A DNA stretch of 42,019 nucleotides from Candidatus Sabulitectum sp. (GTDB lineage Bacteria > Fermentibacterota > Fermentibacteria > Fermentibacterales > JCC-6), in NCBI GenBank assembly GCA_023145375.1, contig JAGLDY010000020.1:1-42019 (forward strand). Direction: 5' to 3'. Positions 16,488-25,751 of the stretch are shown one piece after another. The notes under the pieces were generated by a model, which was not told the origin of the DNA, did not search any database, and saw only the letters and a list, made by a program, of their open reading frames with translations. Position 1 is the first letter of the stretch; each line of letters begins with the position of its first letter. The translations under genes were made by a program, and so were the position numbers.

Positions 16488-16501
16488 AAAAGAGAGAAAA
16501 T

Positions 16502-17125
16502 TTGCCCGGACTTTTCGTAACCTTTGAGGGCGTAGAGGGCTCGGGCAAGTCTTCAAGATGTAGATGCCTGATAGAGGCCCTCCAGAGTACCGGCAGTGAG
16601 ACTGTATTCACACGGGAACCGGGAGGGCCTGATGTTTCCGAGAGGATCAGATCACTACTTCTGAACCCCGGGCTTGATGTTCCTCCCCTTACAGAACTCT
16701 TGCTTTACTTTGCCAGCCGTGCTGCGAATGTTGACAGGATCATCCGGCCTGCTCTAAAAAGAGGAGCCATAGTTTTGTGCGACAGATTCAGCGATGCAAC
16801 TTTTGCTTATCAGGGCTGGGGAAGAGGTCTTCCTCTGGATGGTATGCATGTGGCAAATGAACTTGCCACAGGTGGTCTGAAACCCCACTTGACCATTCTC
16901 ATGGATCTTGATCCGGAAGAGGGTTTCAGAAGGATGGACATTTCGGGAAGGAAGCTTGACAGGATTGAAATGGAAGACCTTTCATTTCACCGCAGGGTTA
17001 GAGATGGATACCTCGATCTTGCCGGTCAGGAGCCAGAGCGTTTTCTAGTGGTGGACGGTTTGCTCAGTGAAGATGAACAGGATTCAGTGATCATGAAAGA
17101 GATTATTAAGAGAATTTCATCATAG
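16502..17125 (+). CDS. tmk: Thymidylate kinase
   Basis: This 207-residue kinase phosphorylates dTMP to dTDP. The P-loop is GVEGSGKSS (residues 10-18), followed by TREPGGPD and the substrate-binding segment DRFSDATFAYQGWGRGL. The lid region near SGRKLDRIE follows. The length is normal. The TTG start (16502) has only a weak purine-rich SD and lies 14 bases after the ino1 stop. Confidence 0.94.
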   Translation: MPGLFVTFEGVEGSGKSSRCRCLIEALQSTGSETVFTREPGGPDVSERIRSLLLNPGLDVPPLTELLLYFASRAANVDRIIRPALKRGAIVLCDRFSDATFAYQGWGRGLPLDGMHVANELATGGLKPHLTILMDLDPEEGFRRMDISGRKLDRIEMEDLSFHRRVRDGYLDLAGQEPERFLVVDGLLSEDEQDSVIMKEIIKRISS

Positions 17126-17142
17126 AGAAGGGCGTTTGATAT

Positions 17143-18621
17143 ATGAAAGACCTCGTACCGGGATGGGTTGCTGTAACAACAGGCACGCTTCTGTTCACAG
17201 TGGCTCTTGTGCTTGGACTTCCACCTGTTGCTGCTGCTCAGGATGATGAAACACCTGCAGCCAGAGCATCATCTCTGGAGTTGTTTTTTGATGTTTACGG
17301 TATTACTCGATCATCCTATGTGGACACCATCCAGAGCAAGGAGCTTGTCGAGGAAGCACTGCAGGGAATGTTGCAATCGCTTGATCCCAACAGCGTACTT
17401 CTTACTCCGGAAGAATTTGAGAATCTTCAGATCCAACTAGAGGGCTCTTTTGAAGGTGTTGGAATTACCCTTGGTCAGAGAGATAACTGGCTTACTGTAA
17501 TTTCTCCTCTCGAGGGTACACCTGCTTACAGAGCCGGTATGAAGGCTGGAGATCGTATTGTGGAGATCGATGGTGTATCCACCGAGGGTATAACAACCAC
17601 TGAAGCTGTGAGCTTTATCAGAGGTCCCGGGGGTACTGTGGTTGAACTCACCATTAAGAGACCTGGAATGGATGAGACCATTCTATTTCCAATTGAGAGG
17701 GATGTGATAGACTTTCCTTCAGTGTCAGCCAGCTTTATGGTTGAGCCTGGAATAGGATATGTTCGTCTTTCCCGCTTCAGCGAGGAATCTGCCAATGAGG
17801 TTCTAGACGCAGTTATTGAATTGCGTGATCAGGGCGCAGAGAGCATGATCCTTGACCTCAGGGGGAACTCCGGGGGCCTGATGCTTCCTTCTATTGATGT
17901 TGCAGATATTTTCCTTCCAGCAGGTGCTGTGGTGGTTACCACCAGAGGCCAGGCAGTAGGCGAATACACCTACAGAACAAGAAGGGGTGTTCTCTACAGC
18001 GGTGATGTTGTATTGCTGGTGGACGGGGGCAGTGCAAGTTCCTCCGAGATACTTGCAGGAGCCCTTCAGGACCAGAACGCTGCAACTTTGATAGGAACAA
18101 GAACTTTTGGCAAGGGCTCCGTACAGTCCCTCTCTGATCTTGGAGAGTATCCCGGGCTGGGGCATTACGGTGTGAAGCTGACAACCTCCAGGTATTACAC
18201 ACCCAACGGGAACAGTATCGACAGAACTCTCAGGGATGATTTCCTGGAGTCAGATGCTGAGGAAACCTGGGGGATCACTCCCGATATTACAGTTGAACCT
18301 GATTCCTTTGGTGTGGAGCTTGTTGCTGAGCTGGAGTTTGATGGCCATTTCTTCCATTTTGCTGTGGAGTACACCCTGGAAAATGAGATCTCCCTTGACT
18401 TCTGGCCGGATGATGCCCTTCTTCTGTCTTTCAGAGAATACCTGGATGCGGAAGAGATAGAGTACACGCAGGAGGAATTCGACGAAAGTCAATACTACAT
18501 AGAGCGAGCGCTTCTTCGGGAGATCGCTCTTCGTGAGTGGCCAATGAGTCGTTTTTACCAGGTAACTGCCCCCCATGATGACACCATTGTTCGTGCCATA
18601 GAATTCCTCACGGAGGTTTAG
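17143..18621 (+). CDS. C-terminal processing peptidase (S41 family) with PDZ domain
   Basis: This 492-residue exported serine protease trims C-termini of periplasmic proteins. A signal or anchor helix lies at residues 10-32 (ending AAA). A PDZ domain spans about 95-175 (GSFEGVGITLG, AGMKAGDRIVEIDG), and the tail-protease core follows. The Ser-Lys catalytic dyad is readable as Ser299 in GGSASSSEILAGAL and Lys324 in TFGKGSVQ, with the normal 25-residue spacing. A C-terminal extension of about 120 residues is acidic. AAGGG precedes the ATG. It lies between tmk and the phosphohexomutase gene, with 5 bases to the latter. Confidence 0.9.
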   Translation: MKDLVPGWVAVTTGTLLFTVALVLGLPPVAAAQDDETPAARASSLELFFDVYGITRSSYVDTIQSKELVEEALQGMLQSLDPNSVLLTPEEFENLQIQLEGSFEGVGITLGQRDNWLTVISPLEGTPAYRAGMKAGDRIVEIDGVSTEGITTTEAVSFIRGPGGTVVELTIKRPGMDETILFPIERDVIDFPSVSASFMVEPGIGYVRLSRFSEESANEVLDAVIELRDQGAESMILDLRGNSGGLMLPSIDVADIFLPAGAVVVTTRGQAVGEYTYRTRRGVLYSGDVVLLVDGGSASSSEILAGALQDQNAATLIGTRTFGKGSVQSLSDLGEYPGLGHYGVKLTTSRYYTPNGNSIDRTLRDDFLESDAEETWGITPDITVEPDSFGVELVAELEFDGHFFHFAVEYTLENEISLDFWPDDALLLSFREYLDAEEIEYTQEEFDESQYYIERALLREIALREWPMSRFYQVTAPHDDTIVRAIEFLTEV

Positions 18622-18626
18622 ATCGC

Positions 18627-20018
18627 ATGATCATTAAATTCGGTACATCCGGATGGAGAGGTGTTATTTCACGGGAATTTACCTGGGACAAGGCCATGGC
18701 TGTTGTGGATGCTATTGCCCTGAGGCTGAAAGAGACCGGTTACAACAGCATAGCCATTGGTGGTGATTGCCGATTCCTTTCCCCTGAGCTGGCTGAAGCC
18801 ACCGCCGAAAGGATGGCCCGTTACGGGTTTAAGGCTTACGTATCTGAAAGAAGCGTACCAACGCCTGTGCTTTCCCACGGATGCAGAAAGAGGGGCCTTG
18901 GAGGTGTTATCAACTTTACTGCCAGCCACAACCCTCCCATGTACAATGGCATAAAGTTCAGCCCTTTCCACGGCGGGCCTGCAGACAGTGATGACACAGA
19001 CAGGATAGAGAGTCTTGTTGAATCCGGCATTCTCCCGGAGGCTGCTCCAGGAGGACTGGTGGAAAAAACAGATTTTATTACACCGTATCTTAAAGATATC
19101 AATGAGTTTATCAACCTTGACACTTTCAGAAGAACAGATTCTCTCAGAGTTGTATACGATGCTTTCAGCGGTGCTGGCAGCGGTGTTCTTGATAGAAAAC
19201 TCATTGAACTTGGTGGTTCTGTGAGAGTTCTTAACGGGAAAAGAGATCCTCTCTTTGCAGGGCGCCAGCACCCGGAACCCAATGAGCAGTGTCTTCTGGA
19301 TCTTTCTGAGAGCGTAAGAAGAAGCGGTGCATCTTTAGGGTTAGCAACCGACGGTGATGCAGACCGTTTCGGAATAGTTGACGAGAACGGTGTTTACGTG
19401 ACCCCGCACGATTTCATGGCTCTTCTTGTTAACTATCTTGCTGAATCAGGCTATACTGGAAGGGTTGTTCGTTCCATAACCACGGGAAGTCTTCTTGATA
19501 GAGTTGCAGAGGCGAGGGGACTTCAGGTGGTAGTTACGCCTGTGGGCTTTAAATACCTGGGTGCTGAAATTCTCCGGGGTGGAGTTCTTCTTGCAGGTGA
19601 GGAAAGTGGTGGGCTCTCGCTGGGAACTCATGTTCCGGAGAAGGACGGTGTTCTTGCCGGGCTTCTTGCAGCTGAAATGGTCTGTCATTATGGAGAGGGG
19701 CTTGGTGCGCTTCTAAACAAGCTCTGGACCACCTATGGGAGACTCTACAACACCAGACTTGATCTTCCCCTGGAGCCGGAAATGAAAAGATACATTGTGG
19801 ATAACCTCTTCAATAAAGACATGAAGGAAGCAGCCGGTCTCCCTGTACAGGAGGTTAACCGGATAGACGGTGTTCAACTGGTAATTGATGAGAATACATG
19901 GGTTCTTGTTCGTCTCAGTGGCACTGAACCTCTTGCGCGAATATATGTTCAGTCGCAAAGCCCTGTGGAAAACGAGAGAATCTCCAGCGCTCTGGCTGAA
20001 GAATTCAGGAAGATCTGA
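18627..20018 (+). CDS. Phosphoglucomutase/phosphomannomutase family protein
   Basis: This 463-residue alpha-D-phosphohexomutase interconverts sugar 1- and 6-phosphates. All four active-site loops are visible: the phosphoserine loop TASHNPP (Ser100), the metal loop DGDADRFG (Asp242, 244, 246), the sugar loop GEESGG (324-329), and the phosphate loop RLSGTEPLARIY near the C-terminus. I cannot tell from sequence alone whether it prefers glucose, mannose or glucosamine phosphate. The N-terminus FGTSGWRGVI is of the PMM/PGM type rather than the GlmM type. It overlaps nothing, and the YceD gene starts two bases after its stop. Confidence 0.9.
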   Translation: MIIKFGTSGWRGVISREFTWDKAMAVVDAIALRLKETGYNSIAIGGDCRFLSPELAEATAERMARYGFKAYVSERSVPTPVLSHGCRKRGLGGVINFTASHNPPMYNGIKFSPFHGGPADSDDTDRIESLVESGILPEAAPGGLVEKTDFITPYLKDINEFINLDTFRRTDSLRVVYDAFSGAGSGVLDRKLIELGGSVRVLNGKRDPLFAGRQHPEPNEQCLLDLSESVRRSGASLGLATDGDADRFGIVDENGVYVTPHDFMALLVNYLAESGYTGRVVRSITTGSLLDRVAEARGLQVVVTPVGFKYLGAEILRGGVLLAGEESGGLSLGTHVPEKDGVLAGLLAAEMVCHYGEGLGALLNKLWTTYGRLYNTRLDLPLEPEMKRYIVDNLFNKDMKEAAGLPVQEVNRIDGVQLVIDENTWVLVRLSGTEPLARIYVQSQSPVENERISSALAEEFRKI

Positions 20019-20019
20019 C

Positions 20020-20499
20020 ATGAGAATTTTCGAGGAAACCATGTCAATACCCTTAAATTCAATTCCCCGAGGAGTTACTCGGGAAACATTTACTATCGAA
20101 ATGAGCAAGGTTCCCTGGGAAATCCCTGAAGCGGAATTCAATTCTAAAGAAGGCTATCTTGATCTGGAGATAGTAAGAACTGAATATGAGATAATAGTTA
20201 AGGGATTTCTTGAAGCTGATTTTTTAGTGCAGTGTGCAAGGTGCCTTGCTCCTGTTATTGTTCCCGTAACTGCTGATATTAACAGGATGTACTCATGGAA
20301 TCCGGACATGCTTTCAGACCCGGAAGTTGAGCCGGTCTCGCACAATGACGGAACTGTTTGTATATTAGACCCCGTTCGAGAAGCGATTATATTTTCCCTT
20401 CCTGTCATGCCGCTCTGCACTGAACAGTGCAGGGGGCTTTGTCCCAGTTGCGGAATTAATCGTAACATAGAAGAATGTGAACACGGTTTCGAAGCCTGA
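20020..20499 (+). CDS. yceD: YceD/DUF177 family protein
   Basis: This 159-residue protein belongs to the DUF177 family, whose gene is almost always just before rpmF and has been linked to 23S rRNA accumulation. The hallmarks are [10 protein letters not shown] in the middle and the C-terminal cluster [17 protein letters not shown], which looks like a metal site. ATG 20020 is used because it follows AGGAAGA and lies two bases after the preceding stop; a longer frame from 19885 overlaps the mutase gene and is rejected. Confidence 0.88.
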   Translation: MRIFEETMSIPLNSIPRGVTRETFTIEMSKVPWEIPEAEFNSKEGYLDLEIVRTEYEIIVKGFLEADFLVQCARCLAPVIVPVTADINRMYSWNPDMLSDPEVEPVSHNDGTVCILDPVREAIIFSLPVMPLCTEQCRGLCPSCGINRNIEECEHGFEA

Positions 20500-20531
20500 G
20501 CTTCGAGCGTATAGATGAAAGCGAGAACCAA

Positions 20532-20714
20532 ATGCCCGTTCCAAAAAGAAGGCATTCATCCACAAGGCGCGACAAGGGTCGTACTCACTGGAAGATTGCT
20601 GTGAAATCAACAAGTTCATGCCCTCAATGCGGAGAGCCACGGCTTCCCCACAGAGTATGCAAGCACTGCGGTTTTTACAACGGACGACAGGTAACAGAGC
20701 CTGTTGAAGATTAG
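20532..20714 (+). CDS. rpmF: Ribosomal protein L32
   Basis: This 60-residue large-subunit protein starts with [20 protein letters not shown]. It carries a four-Cys zinc ribbon, CPQC and CKHC, so it is the zinc-binding (C+) form. The place between yceD and plsX is the classic arrangement that couples ribosome and membrane synthesis. Confidence 0.97.
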   Translation: MPVPKRRHSSTRRDKGRTHWKIAVKSTSSCPQCGEPRLPHRVCKHCGFYNGRQVTEPVED

Positions 20715-20736
20715 TTTTACTGCAGGATGACAGAAT

Positions 20737-21780
20737 TTGAGTAAACCAGTTGTTGTGGCGCTTGATGCCATGGGAGCGGATTACGGTCCTAGTGTTGTAG
20801 TTGACGGGGCTGTGAGTTTTTTTCGGGATTGCTCGAAAAAGACAAATAAGAATACCAGGGTTATTCTGGTGGGAAATCAGGATACTGTTGCTGGACTGTT
20901 GTCCAGGGCCGGTGGTCAGAAATATCCTATAGAAATTCAACATGCTTCCCAGGTCATTACAATGGATGATCATCCTGCGGAGGCATTGAAGAGGAAACCA
21001 GACAGTTCAATGGTTGTCATGGCTGGTCTTCAGCGGGAGGGTGTTGCCAATGCCATGGTCAGTCCCGGTAACACCGGTGCCATGATGGCCAGCAGCATGT
21101 TTGCTCTCGGCAGGATCAAAGGCATTTCCCGCCCTGCTCTTGCCAGTACGATCCCAACCATTGGAAACCCTACAATTCTTGTAGATGTCGGTGCCAATGT
21201 GGGTTGTCGCCCGGAATTGCTTTACAAATTTGCATTTATGGGAAGTATCTACTCGAAACTGGTGTTCAATGTGGACAGCCCCAAAGTTAGTTTACTTAAC
21301 GTAGGGAGCGAACCTTCCAAGGGCTCTGCTGACATCAAAGAGGTTTACAAGATGCTTTCCGGTTCCCGCCTTAACTTCACTGGTAACATTGAGGGGAACG
21401 ATATTCTCATGGGTGACGCGGACGTTGTTGTGTGCGATGGTTACACCGGTAACGTCCTTGTTAAATTCATAGAGTCAATTGCTTCCATGGTCGGGGGAAC
21501 CCTTTACCTGGAAATGAAGAAGCAATGGACCTCCAGGATGGGCTACCTGTTCATGAAACCATCATTCAACAAATTGTGGAAGAAATTTGATGCTGCCGAA
21601 TACGGAGGAGCCCCTCTTCTGGGCCTTAACGGGGTTGCTATTGTGGCTCATGGGAGCTCTTCGGCACTCGCTATCAGGAATGCTATTGCAGCTGCCTGCG
21701 ATTTCAGACGCAGCGGAGCAGTGGATGCCATTAGAGAAAAGATGGCGGAACTAATGGAGGAGGAAAAAGCTGGTGAATGA
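20737..21780 (+). CDS. plsX: Phosphate acyltransferase PlsX
   Basis: This 347-residue enzyme forms acyl-phosphate from acyl-ACP for phospholipid synthesis. It begins VVVALDAMGADYGPSVVVDGA. It has DDHPAEALKRKPDSSM, SPGNTGAMMASSMF, ILVDVGANVGCRPE and the C-terminal GLNGVAIVAHGSS, all typical of PlsX. The TTG start is preceded by AGGATG. Its last bases contain the GGAGGAGG SD of fabH, and the two genes overlap by eight bases. Confidence 0.95.
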   Translation: MSKPVVVALDAMGADYGPSVVVDGAVSFFRDCSKKTNKNTRVILVGNQDTVAGLLSRAGGQKYPIEIQHASQVITMDDHPAEALKRKPDSSMVVMAGLQREGVANAMVSPGNTGAMMASSMFALGRIKGISRPALASTIPTIGNPTILVDVGANVGCRPELLYKFAFMGSIYSKLVFNVDSPKVSLLNVGSEPSKGSADIKEVYKMLSGSRLNFTGNIEGNDILMGDADVVVCDGYTGNVLVKFIESIASMVGGTLYLEMKKQWTSRMGYLFMKPSFNKLWKKFDAAEYGGAPLLGLNGVAIVAHGSSSALAIRNAIAAACDFRRSGAVDAIREKMAELMEEEKAGE

Positions 21781-22768
21781 GCGACATGCTTACATTAAAG
21801 GTACAGGTCACTTTGCTCCTGAACCGATTCTTACTAATGATGATCTGGCGAAGATGGTTGATACAAATGATGAGTGGATAACTTCAAGAACCGGGATCAA
21901 ACAGCGACACATTGCTCCAGACGACATGGCTAACAGTGATATGTCTTTTGAAGCTGCCCGGAGAGCCATGGATGATGCGGGCTGGAATCCGGAAGATGTT
22001 CAAGCTGTTATCCTCGGTACTGTTACACCTGACTTTGCTTTTCCTAATACTGCAGCTCTGATTGCAGATCGACTGGGCCTGAACAGGGTTCCATGCTATG
22101 ATTTTGAGGCTGGTTGCAGTGGTTTCATATACGGTCTTATTCAGGCTAAAGCTTTTATAACATCAGGTATGCTTGACAGGGTTCTTGTTATTGGCGCTGA
22201 GAAGCTTTCATCAATAACAGACTGGGAAGACAGGAACACATGTGTTCTATTTGGCGACGGTGCCGGGGCAGCCTGTATCGGTAACCAGGGACCCGGTGGG
22301 AAACTCGGTGGTTTTCACTGGGGTAGTGACGGTTCTCTGGGGCACCTTCTGGATCTGCCTGCCAGTGGCTCTAGACAGCCAATAACCCACGAGGCAATAG
22401 AACAGAAACAGGACAAGATACACATGGCTGGCGGAGAGATCATGAAGAGTGCCGTTAGAGCCATGCGCGATTCAGCACTGAAGGCTCTTGATGAAGAGGG
22501 ACTTACCTACAAGGATGTGAATCTTCTTATCTCTCATCAGGCTAATGTGAGGATCATTGAGTCCACCGCAAGAGTTCTCCGGCTAGAGTGGAAAGACGTT
22601 TATGTGAACATTGATCAGTACGGAAATACATCCAGTGCATCAATTCCAATCGCCATGGATGAGGCCCTTCACAATGGAACCATCAAACCCGGTTTTACTG
22701 TTGTGCTTGCGGCTTTCGGTGCAGGACTTACCTGGGGTGGAATAGTTGTAAGGTGGAGCGATGAGTAA
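21773..22768 (+). CDS. fabH: 3-oxoacyl-ACP synthase III (FabH)
   Basis: This 331-residue condensing enzyme starts fatty acid elongation from acyl-CoA and malonyl-ACP. The catalytic triad is complete: Cys115 in [12 protein letters not shown], His255 in [10 protein letters not shown] and Asn285 in [10 protein letters not shown]. The early motif [12 protein letters not shown] is also present. The GTG start overlaps the end of plsX and uses GGAGGAGG within it. The stop overlaps the fabG start by eight bases. No fabD is found between fabH and fabG, where many bacteria have it. Confidence 0.95.
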   Translation: MNERHAYIKGTGHFAPEPILTNDDLAKMVDTNDEWITSRTGIKQRHIAPDDMANSDMSFEAARRAMDDAGWNPEDVQAVILGTVTPDFAFPNTAALIADRLGLNRVPCYDFEAGCSGFIYGLIQAKAFITSGMLDRVLVIGAEKLSSITDWEDRNTCVLFGDGAGAACIGNQGPGGKLGGFHWGSDGSLGHLLDLPASGSRQPITHEAIEQKQDKIHMAGGEIMKSAVRAMRDSALKALDEEGLTYKDVNLLISHQANVRIIESTARVLRLEWKDVYVNIDQYGNTSSASIPIAMDEALHNGTIKPGFTVVLAAFGAGLTWGGIVVRWSDE

Positions 22769-23492
22769 TCTTGATGCAACTGCGGTGGTCACTGGTGCTG
22801 CCCGGGGTATAGGTTTTGAAATAGCAAAAAAACTAATAAGCGTGGGTTGGACTGTGGCTGCTCTGGACATGCTGGAGGAGGATCTTAAAAGATCTGCCGA
22901 ATCACTGGGAGAGAACTATAGACCATACACAGTGAATATCACCGATTCAAAACAGCTGGCTGAAGTTGCATCTGCCATCGGCAATGATCTTCCTGTAGTG
23001 AAGGGTATTGTGAACAATGCAGGAGTTACACGGGATGCCTTGATGATGCGCATGAGTGAGGATCAGTGGGACCTGGTGATAGATGTAAACCTTACAGGAG
23101 CCTGGAAGGTTACTCAGGCCTTTATGAGATCTCTCATAAGAGCCAGGGAAGGCAGCATTGTGAGTATATCGTCGGTTGTTGGCCTTCTGGGAGCCGCTGG
23201 TCAGACAAACTATGCTGCCAGCAAGGCCGGGCTTATCGGTATGTCAAAATCTTTGAACAGAGAACTGGCTGCCCGGGGCATCACAGTGAATGTTGTAGCA
23301 CCAGGTTTTATTGAAACAGAGATGACGGAAAAGTTACCAGAGGAAGTCCGCGGTGACTATCTTTCAAAGATTCCTGCGGGCAGATTGGGACTGCCAGTTG
23401 AAATTGCTGAAGCGGTTGCATTTCTCATGAGCCCCTCAGCTAAGTATATTACCGGTATTGTACTGCCCGTTGATGGCGGTCTTACCACCTGA
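22761..23492 (+). CDS. fabG: 3-oxoacyl-ACP reductase (FabG)
   Basis: This 243-residue SDR-fold NADPH-dependent reductase acts in the elongation cycle. The cofactor motif is [14 protein letters not shown] and the [14 protein letters not shown] segment follows. The catalytic Ser138, Tyr151 and Lys155 ([15 protein letters not shown]) fall at the same positions as in E. coli FabG. The C-terminus [14 protein letters not shown] is typical. It overlaps fabH and lies 13 bases before acpP. Confidence 0.96.
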   Translation: MSNLDATAVVTGAARGIGFEIAKKLISVGWTVAALDMLEEDLKRSAESLGENYRPYTVNITDSKQLAEVASAIGNDLPVVKGIVNNAGVTRDALMMRMSEDQWDLVIDVNLTGAWKVTQAFMRSLIRAREGSIVSISSVVGLLGAAGQTNYAASKAGLIGMSKSLNRELAARGITVNVVAPGFIETEMTEKLPEEVRGDYLSKIPAGRLGLPVEIAEAVAFLMSPSAKYITGIVLPVDGGLTT

Positions 23493-23505
23493 GAAAGGAA
23501 AAAAG

Positions 23506-23745
23506 ATGTCTCTTGAAAATCGTATCGCTGAAATTATTGTCAGCCGTCTTAATGTCAAACCCGAGGAAGTCACAGACTCAGCCAATCTTAAGGATGATCT
23601 TGGCGCAGATTCACTTGACATGGTTGACCTCATGATGGACCTTGAAGATACCTTCAATCTTAAGATATCAGATGAAGAAGGTAATACACTTCAGACTGTA
23701 GGGTCAGTTGTAGCGTTTCTTAAGACCAAGGGTATAGAGGCCTAA
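23506..23745 (+). CDS. acpP: Acyl carrier protein
   Basis: This 79-residue acidic four-helix protein carries acyl chains on a phosphopantetheine arm attached to Ser36 in DDLGADSLDMVDL. ATG 23506 has AAAGGA upstream. A stable hairpin in the gap to fabF may allow acpP to be expressed more strongly than the downstream genes. Confidence 0.96.
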   Translation: MSLENRIAEIIVSRLNVKPEEVTDSANLKDDLGADSLDMVDLMMDLEDTFNLKISDEEGNTLQTVGSVVAFLKTKGIEA

Positions 23746-23770
23746 TAAAGAATATTTGTTTACCGGTGAG

Positions 23771-23799
23771 TCGCCGCACCCCTTCGGCTGCGGCGATTT
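23771..23799 (+). terminator. Hairpin between acpP and fabF, possible attenuator or mRNA stabiliser
   Basis: TCGCCGCA (23771-23778) pairs perfectly with TGCGGCGA (23789-23796) around a ten-base loop and is followed by only three T residues. It could end part of the transcripts after acpP, or protect the 3' end of a processed acpP mRNA. Confidence 0.5.
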
Positions 23800-23827
23800 G
23801 CCGGATTAAAGTACCTGGAGGAACTCC

Positions 23828-25081
23828 GTGTCTGATAAACGGGTGGTAATAACCGGTTTGGGTGTTTTGAGCCCCATTGGAAACACTACATCTGAGGCCT
23901 GGGAAAACGCCGTTAATGGGAAAAGCGGTGTATCAAGAATATCTACACTGGACCCGGAATTGTTCACCAGCCAGGTTGCCGGAATGGTGAAGGATTTTGA
24001 CCCCGCAGAGGTTCTTGATCCCAAGAGTGCAAGAAGAAATGACAGATACACCCAGTTCGCAATGGCTGCGGCCAGGCAGGCCTGGGCGGATTCAGGTCTT
24101 TCGGAAGAATCCATTGATCCCGAGCGCGTAGGAGTTATCATTGGCTCAGGTGTTGGAGGCATGGAAACCTTTGAAACCCAGCACACCATTGCCATGGATA
24201 GAGGTCCCAGAAGGATCAGTTCCATGTTTGTACCCATGATGATAAGCAACATGGCTGCGGGACAGGTTGCCATCGATCTAAATGCAAAGGGACCAAATTT
24301 TGCAACGGTCACTGCCTGCGCATCAAGTTCTCACGCCATTGCGTCATCTGTTGATGCAATTCATCTTGGAAGAGCAGAGGTTATGGTAACAGGAGGCAGT
24401 GAGGCACCTATCACTCTAATGAGTGTGGGCGGTTTTTGCTCCATGAAGGCCCTCTGCACCACATTTAATGATGATCCTGAAAAGGCATCCAGGCCATTCG
24501 ACAAGGATAGATCCGGGTTTGTTATTGCAGAAGGGGCATGTATTCTGGTTCTTGAAGAACTGGAGCACGCTGAAGCCCGTGGAGCAGACATCATTGCTGA
24601 GATTGCCGGAGTGGGTATGTCATGCGATGCCCATCACATTACAGCCCCTGCTCCTGGAGGAGAAGGCTGTGCCAGGGCCATGACCATGGCAATGAAGGAC
24701 GCTGGAATGACCCCTGGGGATGTGGATTATGTGAATGCCCACGGTACTTCCACGATCTTGAACGACATTAATGAAACCTCTGCGATCAAAGCGGCTCTTG
24801 GCAGCCATGCAGATGAAGTTCTTGTTTCCAGCACAAAATCCACACATGGACACATGCTGGGGGCAACCGGTGCAATGGAAATTATGCTGAGCTCTCTGGC
24901 TCTTAAGAATGGGCTTGTTCCTCCAACCTCTACTCTTGAAACTCCAGGAGAGGGATGCGATCTTGATTATGTACCGGGAACTGCCCGGAAAGCTAATATA
25001 CAGTGTGCCTTGAGTAATTCTCTTGGTTTCGGGGGACACAATGTTTCCATCGCCCTTCGTAAATACAAAGGCGATAGCTGA
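23828..25081 (+). CDS. fabF: 3-oxoacyl-ACP synthase II (FabF)
   Basis: This 417-residue elongating condensing enzyme has the Cys-His-His active site: Cys164 in TACASSSHAIA, His305 in VNAHGTSTILND, and His340 in KSTHGHMLGATGAME. The GTG start at 23828 is preceded by GGAGGA with good spacing. It ends 10 bases before the rnc start used here. Confidence 0.96.
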   Translation: MSDKRVVITGLGVLSPIGNTTSEAWENAVNGKSGVSRISTLDPELFTSQVAGMVKDFDPAEVLDPKSARRNDRYTQFAMAAARQAWADSGLSEESIDPERVGVIIGSGVGGMETFETQHTIAMDRGPRRISSMFVPMMISNMAAGQVAIDLNAKGPNFATVTACASSSHAIASSVDAIHLGRAEVMVTGGSEAPITLMSVGGFCSMKALCTTFNDDPEKASRPFDKDRSGFVIAEGACILVLEELEHAEARGADIIAEIAGVGMSCDAHHITAPAPGGEGCARAMTMAMKDAGMTPGDVDYVNAHGTSTILNDINETSAIKAALGSHADEVLVSSTKSTHGHMLGATGAMEIMLSSLALKNGLVPPTSTLETPGEGCDLDYVPGTARKANIQCALSNSLGFGGHNVSIALRKYKGDS

Positions 25082-25091
25082 AGTTGGCAGT

Positions 25092-25751
25092 ATGGACAGG
25101 TTGGAACGGCTCTTCAGCTATCCTGAACTGTTGCTTACAGCTCTGACACATAGATCAGCCGCTCCCTCCGGGAACAACGAGCGTTTTGAGTTTCTTGGTG
25201 ACGCGGTGATCGAGCTTGCTGTCAGGCGGTATCTTCTTCAGGATAACCCTGACGCTTCCGAGGGTGAGCTTACCAGGATGAAGATCGATCTTGTGAGGAA
25301 AGCAACCCTTGCAAGATGTGCTGATAGATTGAGACTTAGAAAGAGGATAGTAACAGGACCTGATTTTGGAGAGGGTGACATTCCTGATTCTGTGGCTGCT
25401 GATGCTTACGAAGCTGTTGTAGGGGCGTTTTTCGCTGATTCCGGATTTGAGAAAGCTTTTCAGCTTGTAAGAGAAACCCTGATCGATCATGAGGAAGCCA
25501 GTTGTTCAGGAGACCCCAAAACTCTTCTTCAAGAGTACTGTCAGGCCAGAAAGATTGCTCTCCCTGAATACAGAACGGATTTAACAGCAGGGCCGTCACA
25601 TGCCCCGGTTTTCGATATCAGTGTAATAATACAAGGCTCAGTGCTGGGTACCGGCCGGGCATCGAGCAAGAAAATATCACAGGAAATAGCTGCGGCGGCG
25701 GCGCTTAAGACGCTTGAAGGGGAGGCTGTTAATGGACTACATGCTGAATGA
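25092..25751 (+). CDS. rnc: Ribonuclease III
   Basis: This 219-residue double-strand-specific endoribonuclease processes rRNA and mRNAs. The signature NNERFEFLGDAVIE (residues 28-41) is intact, and ADAYEAVVGAFFADSG carries the second acidic metal-binding cluster. A dsRNA-binding domain spans about 145-215 (DPKTLLQEYCQ to ISQEIAAAAALKTL). ATG 25092 gives the usual N-terminus (DRLERLF, LTALTHRS) but has no good SD. An upstream start at 25041, inside fabF, cannot be excluded. Its end contains the SD of the acyl-CoA dehydrogenase gene, which it overlaps by 20 bases. Confidence 0.92.
   Translation: MDRLERLFSYPELLLTALTHRSAAPSGNNERFEFLGDAVIELAVRRYLLQDNPDASEGELTRMKIDLVRKATLARCADRLRLRKRIVTGPDFGEGDIPDSVAADAYEAVVGAFFADSGFEKAFQLVRETLIDHEEASCSGDPKTLLQEYCQARKIALPEYRTDLTAGPSHAPVFDISVIIQGSVLGTGRASSKKISQEIAAAAALKTLEGEAVNGLHAE

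Noticed and set aside
18669-19271. 200-residue open frame antisense to the phosphohexomutase gene
   Set aside because: It lies wholly within a well-supported enzyme gene and has no SD or domain. Long antisense frames are common in this window because of codon bias.
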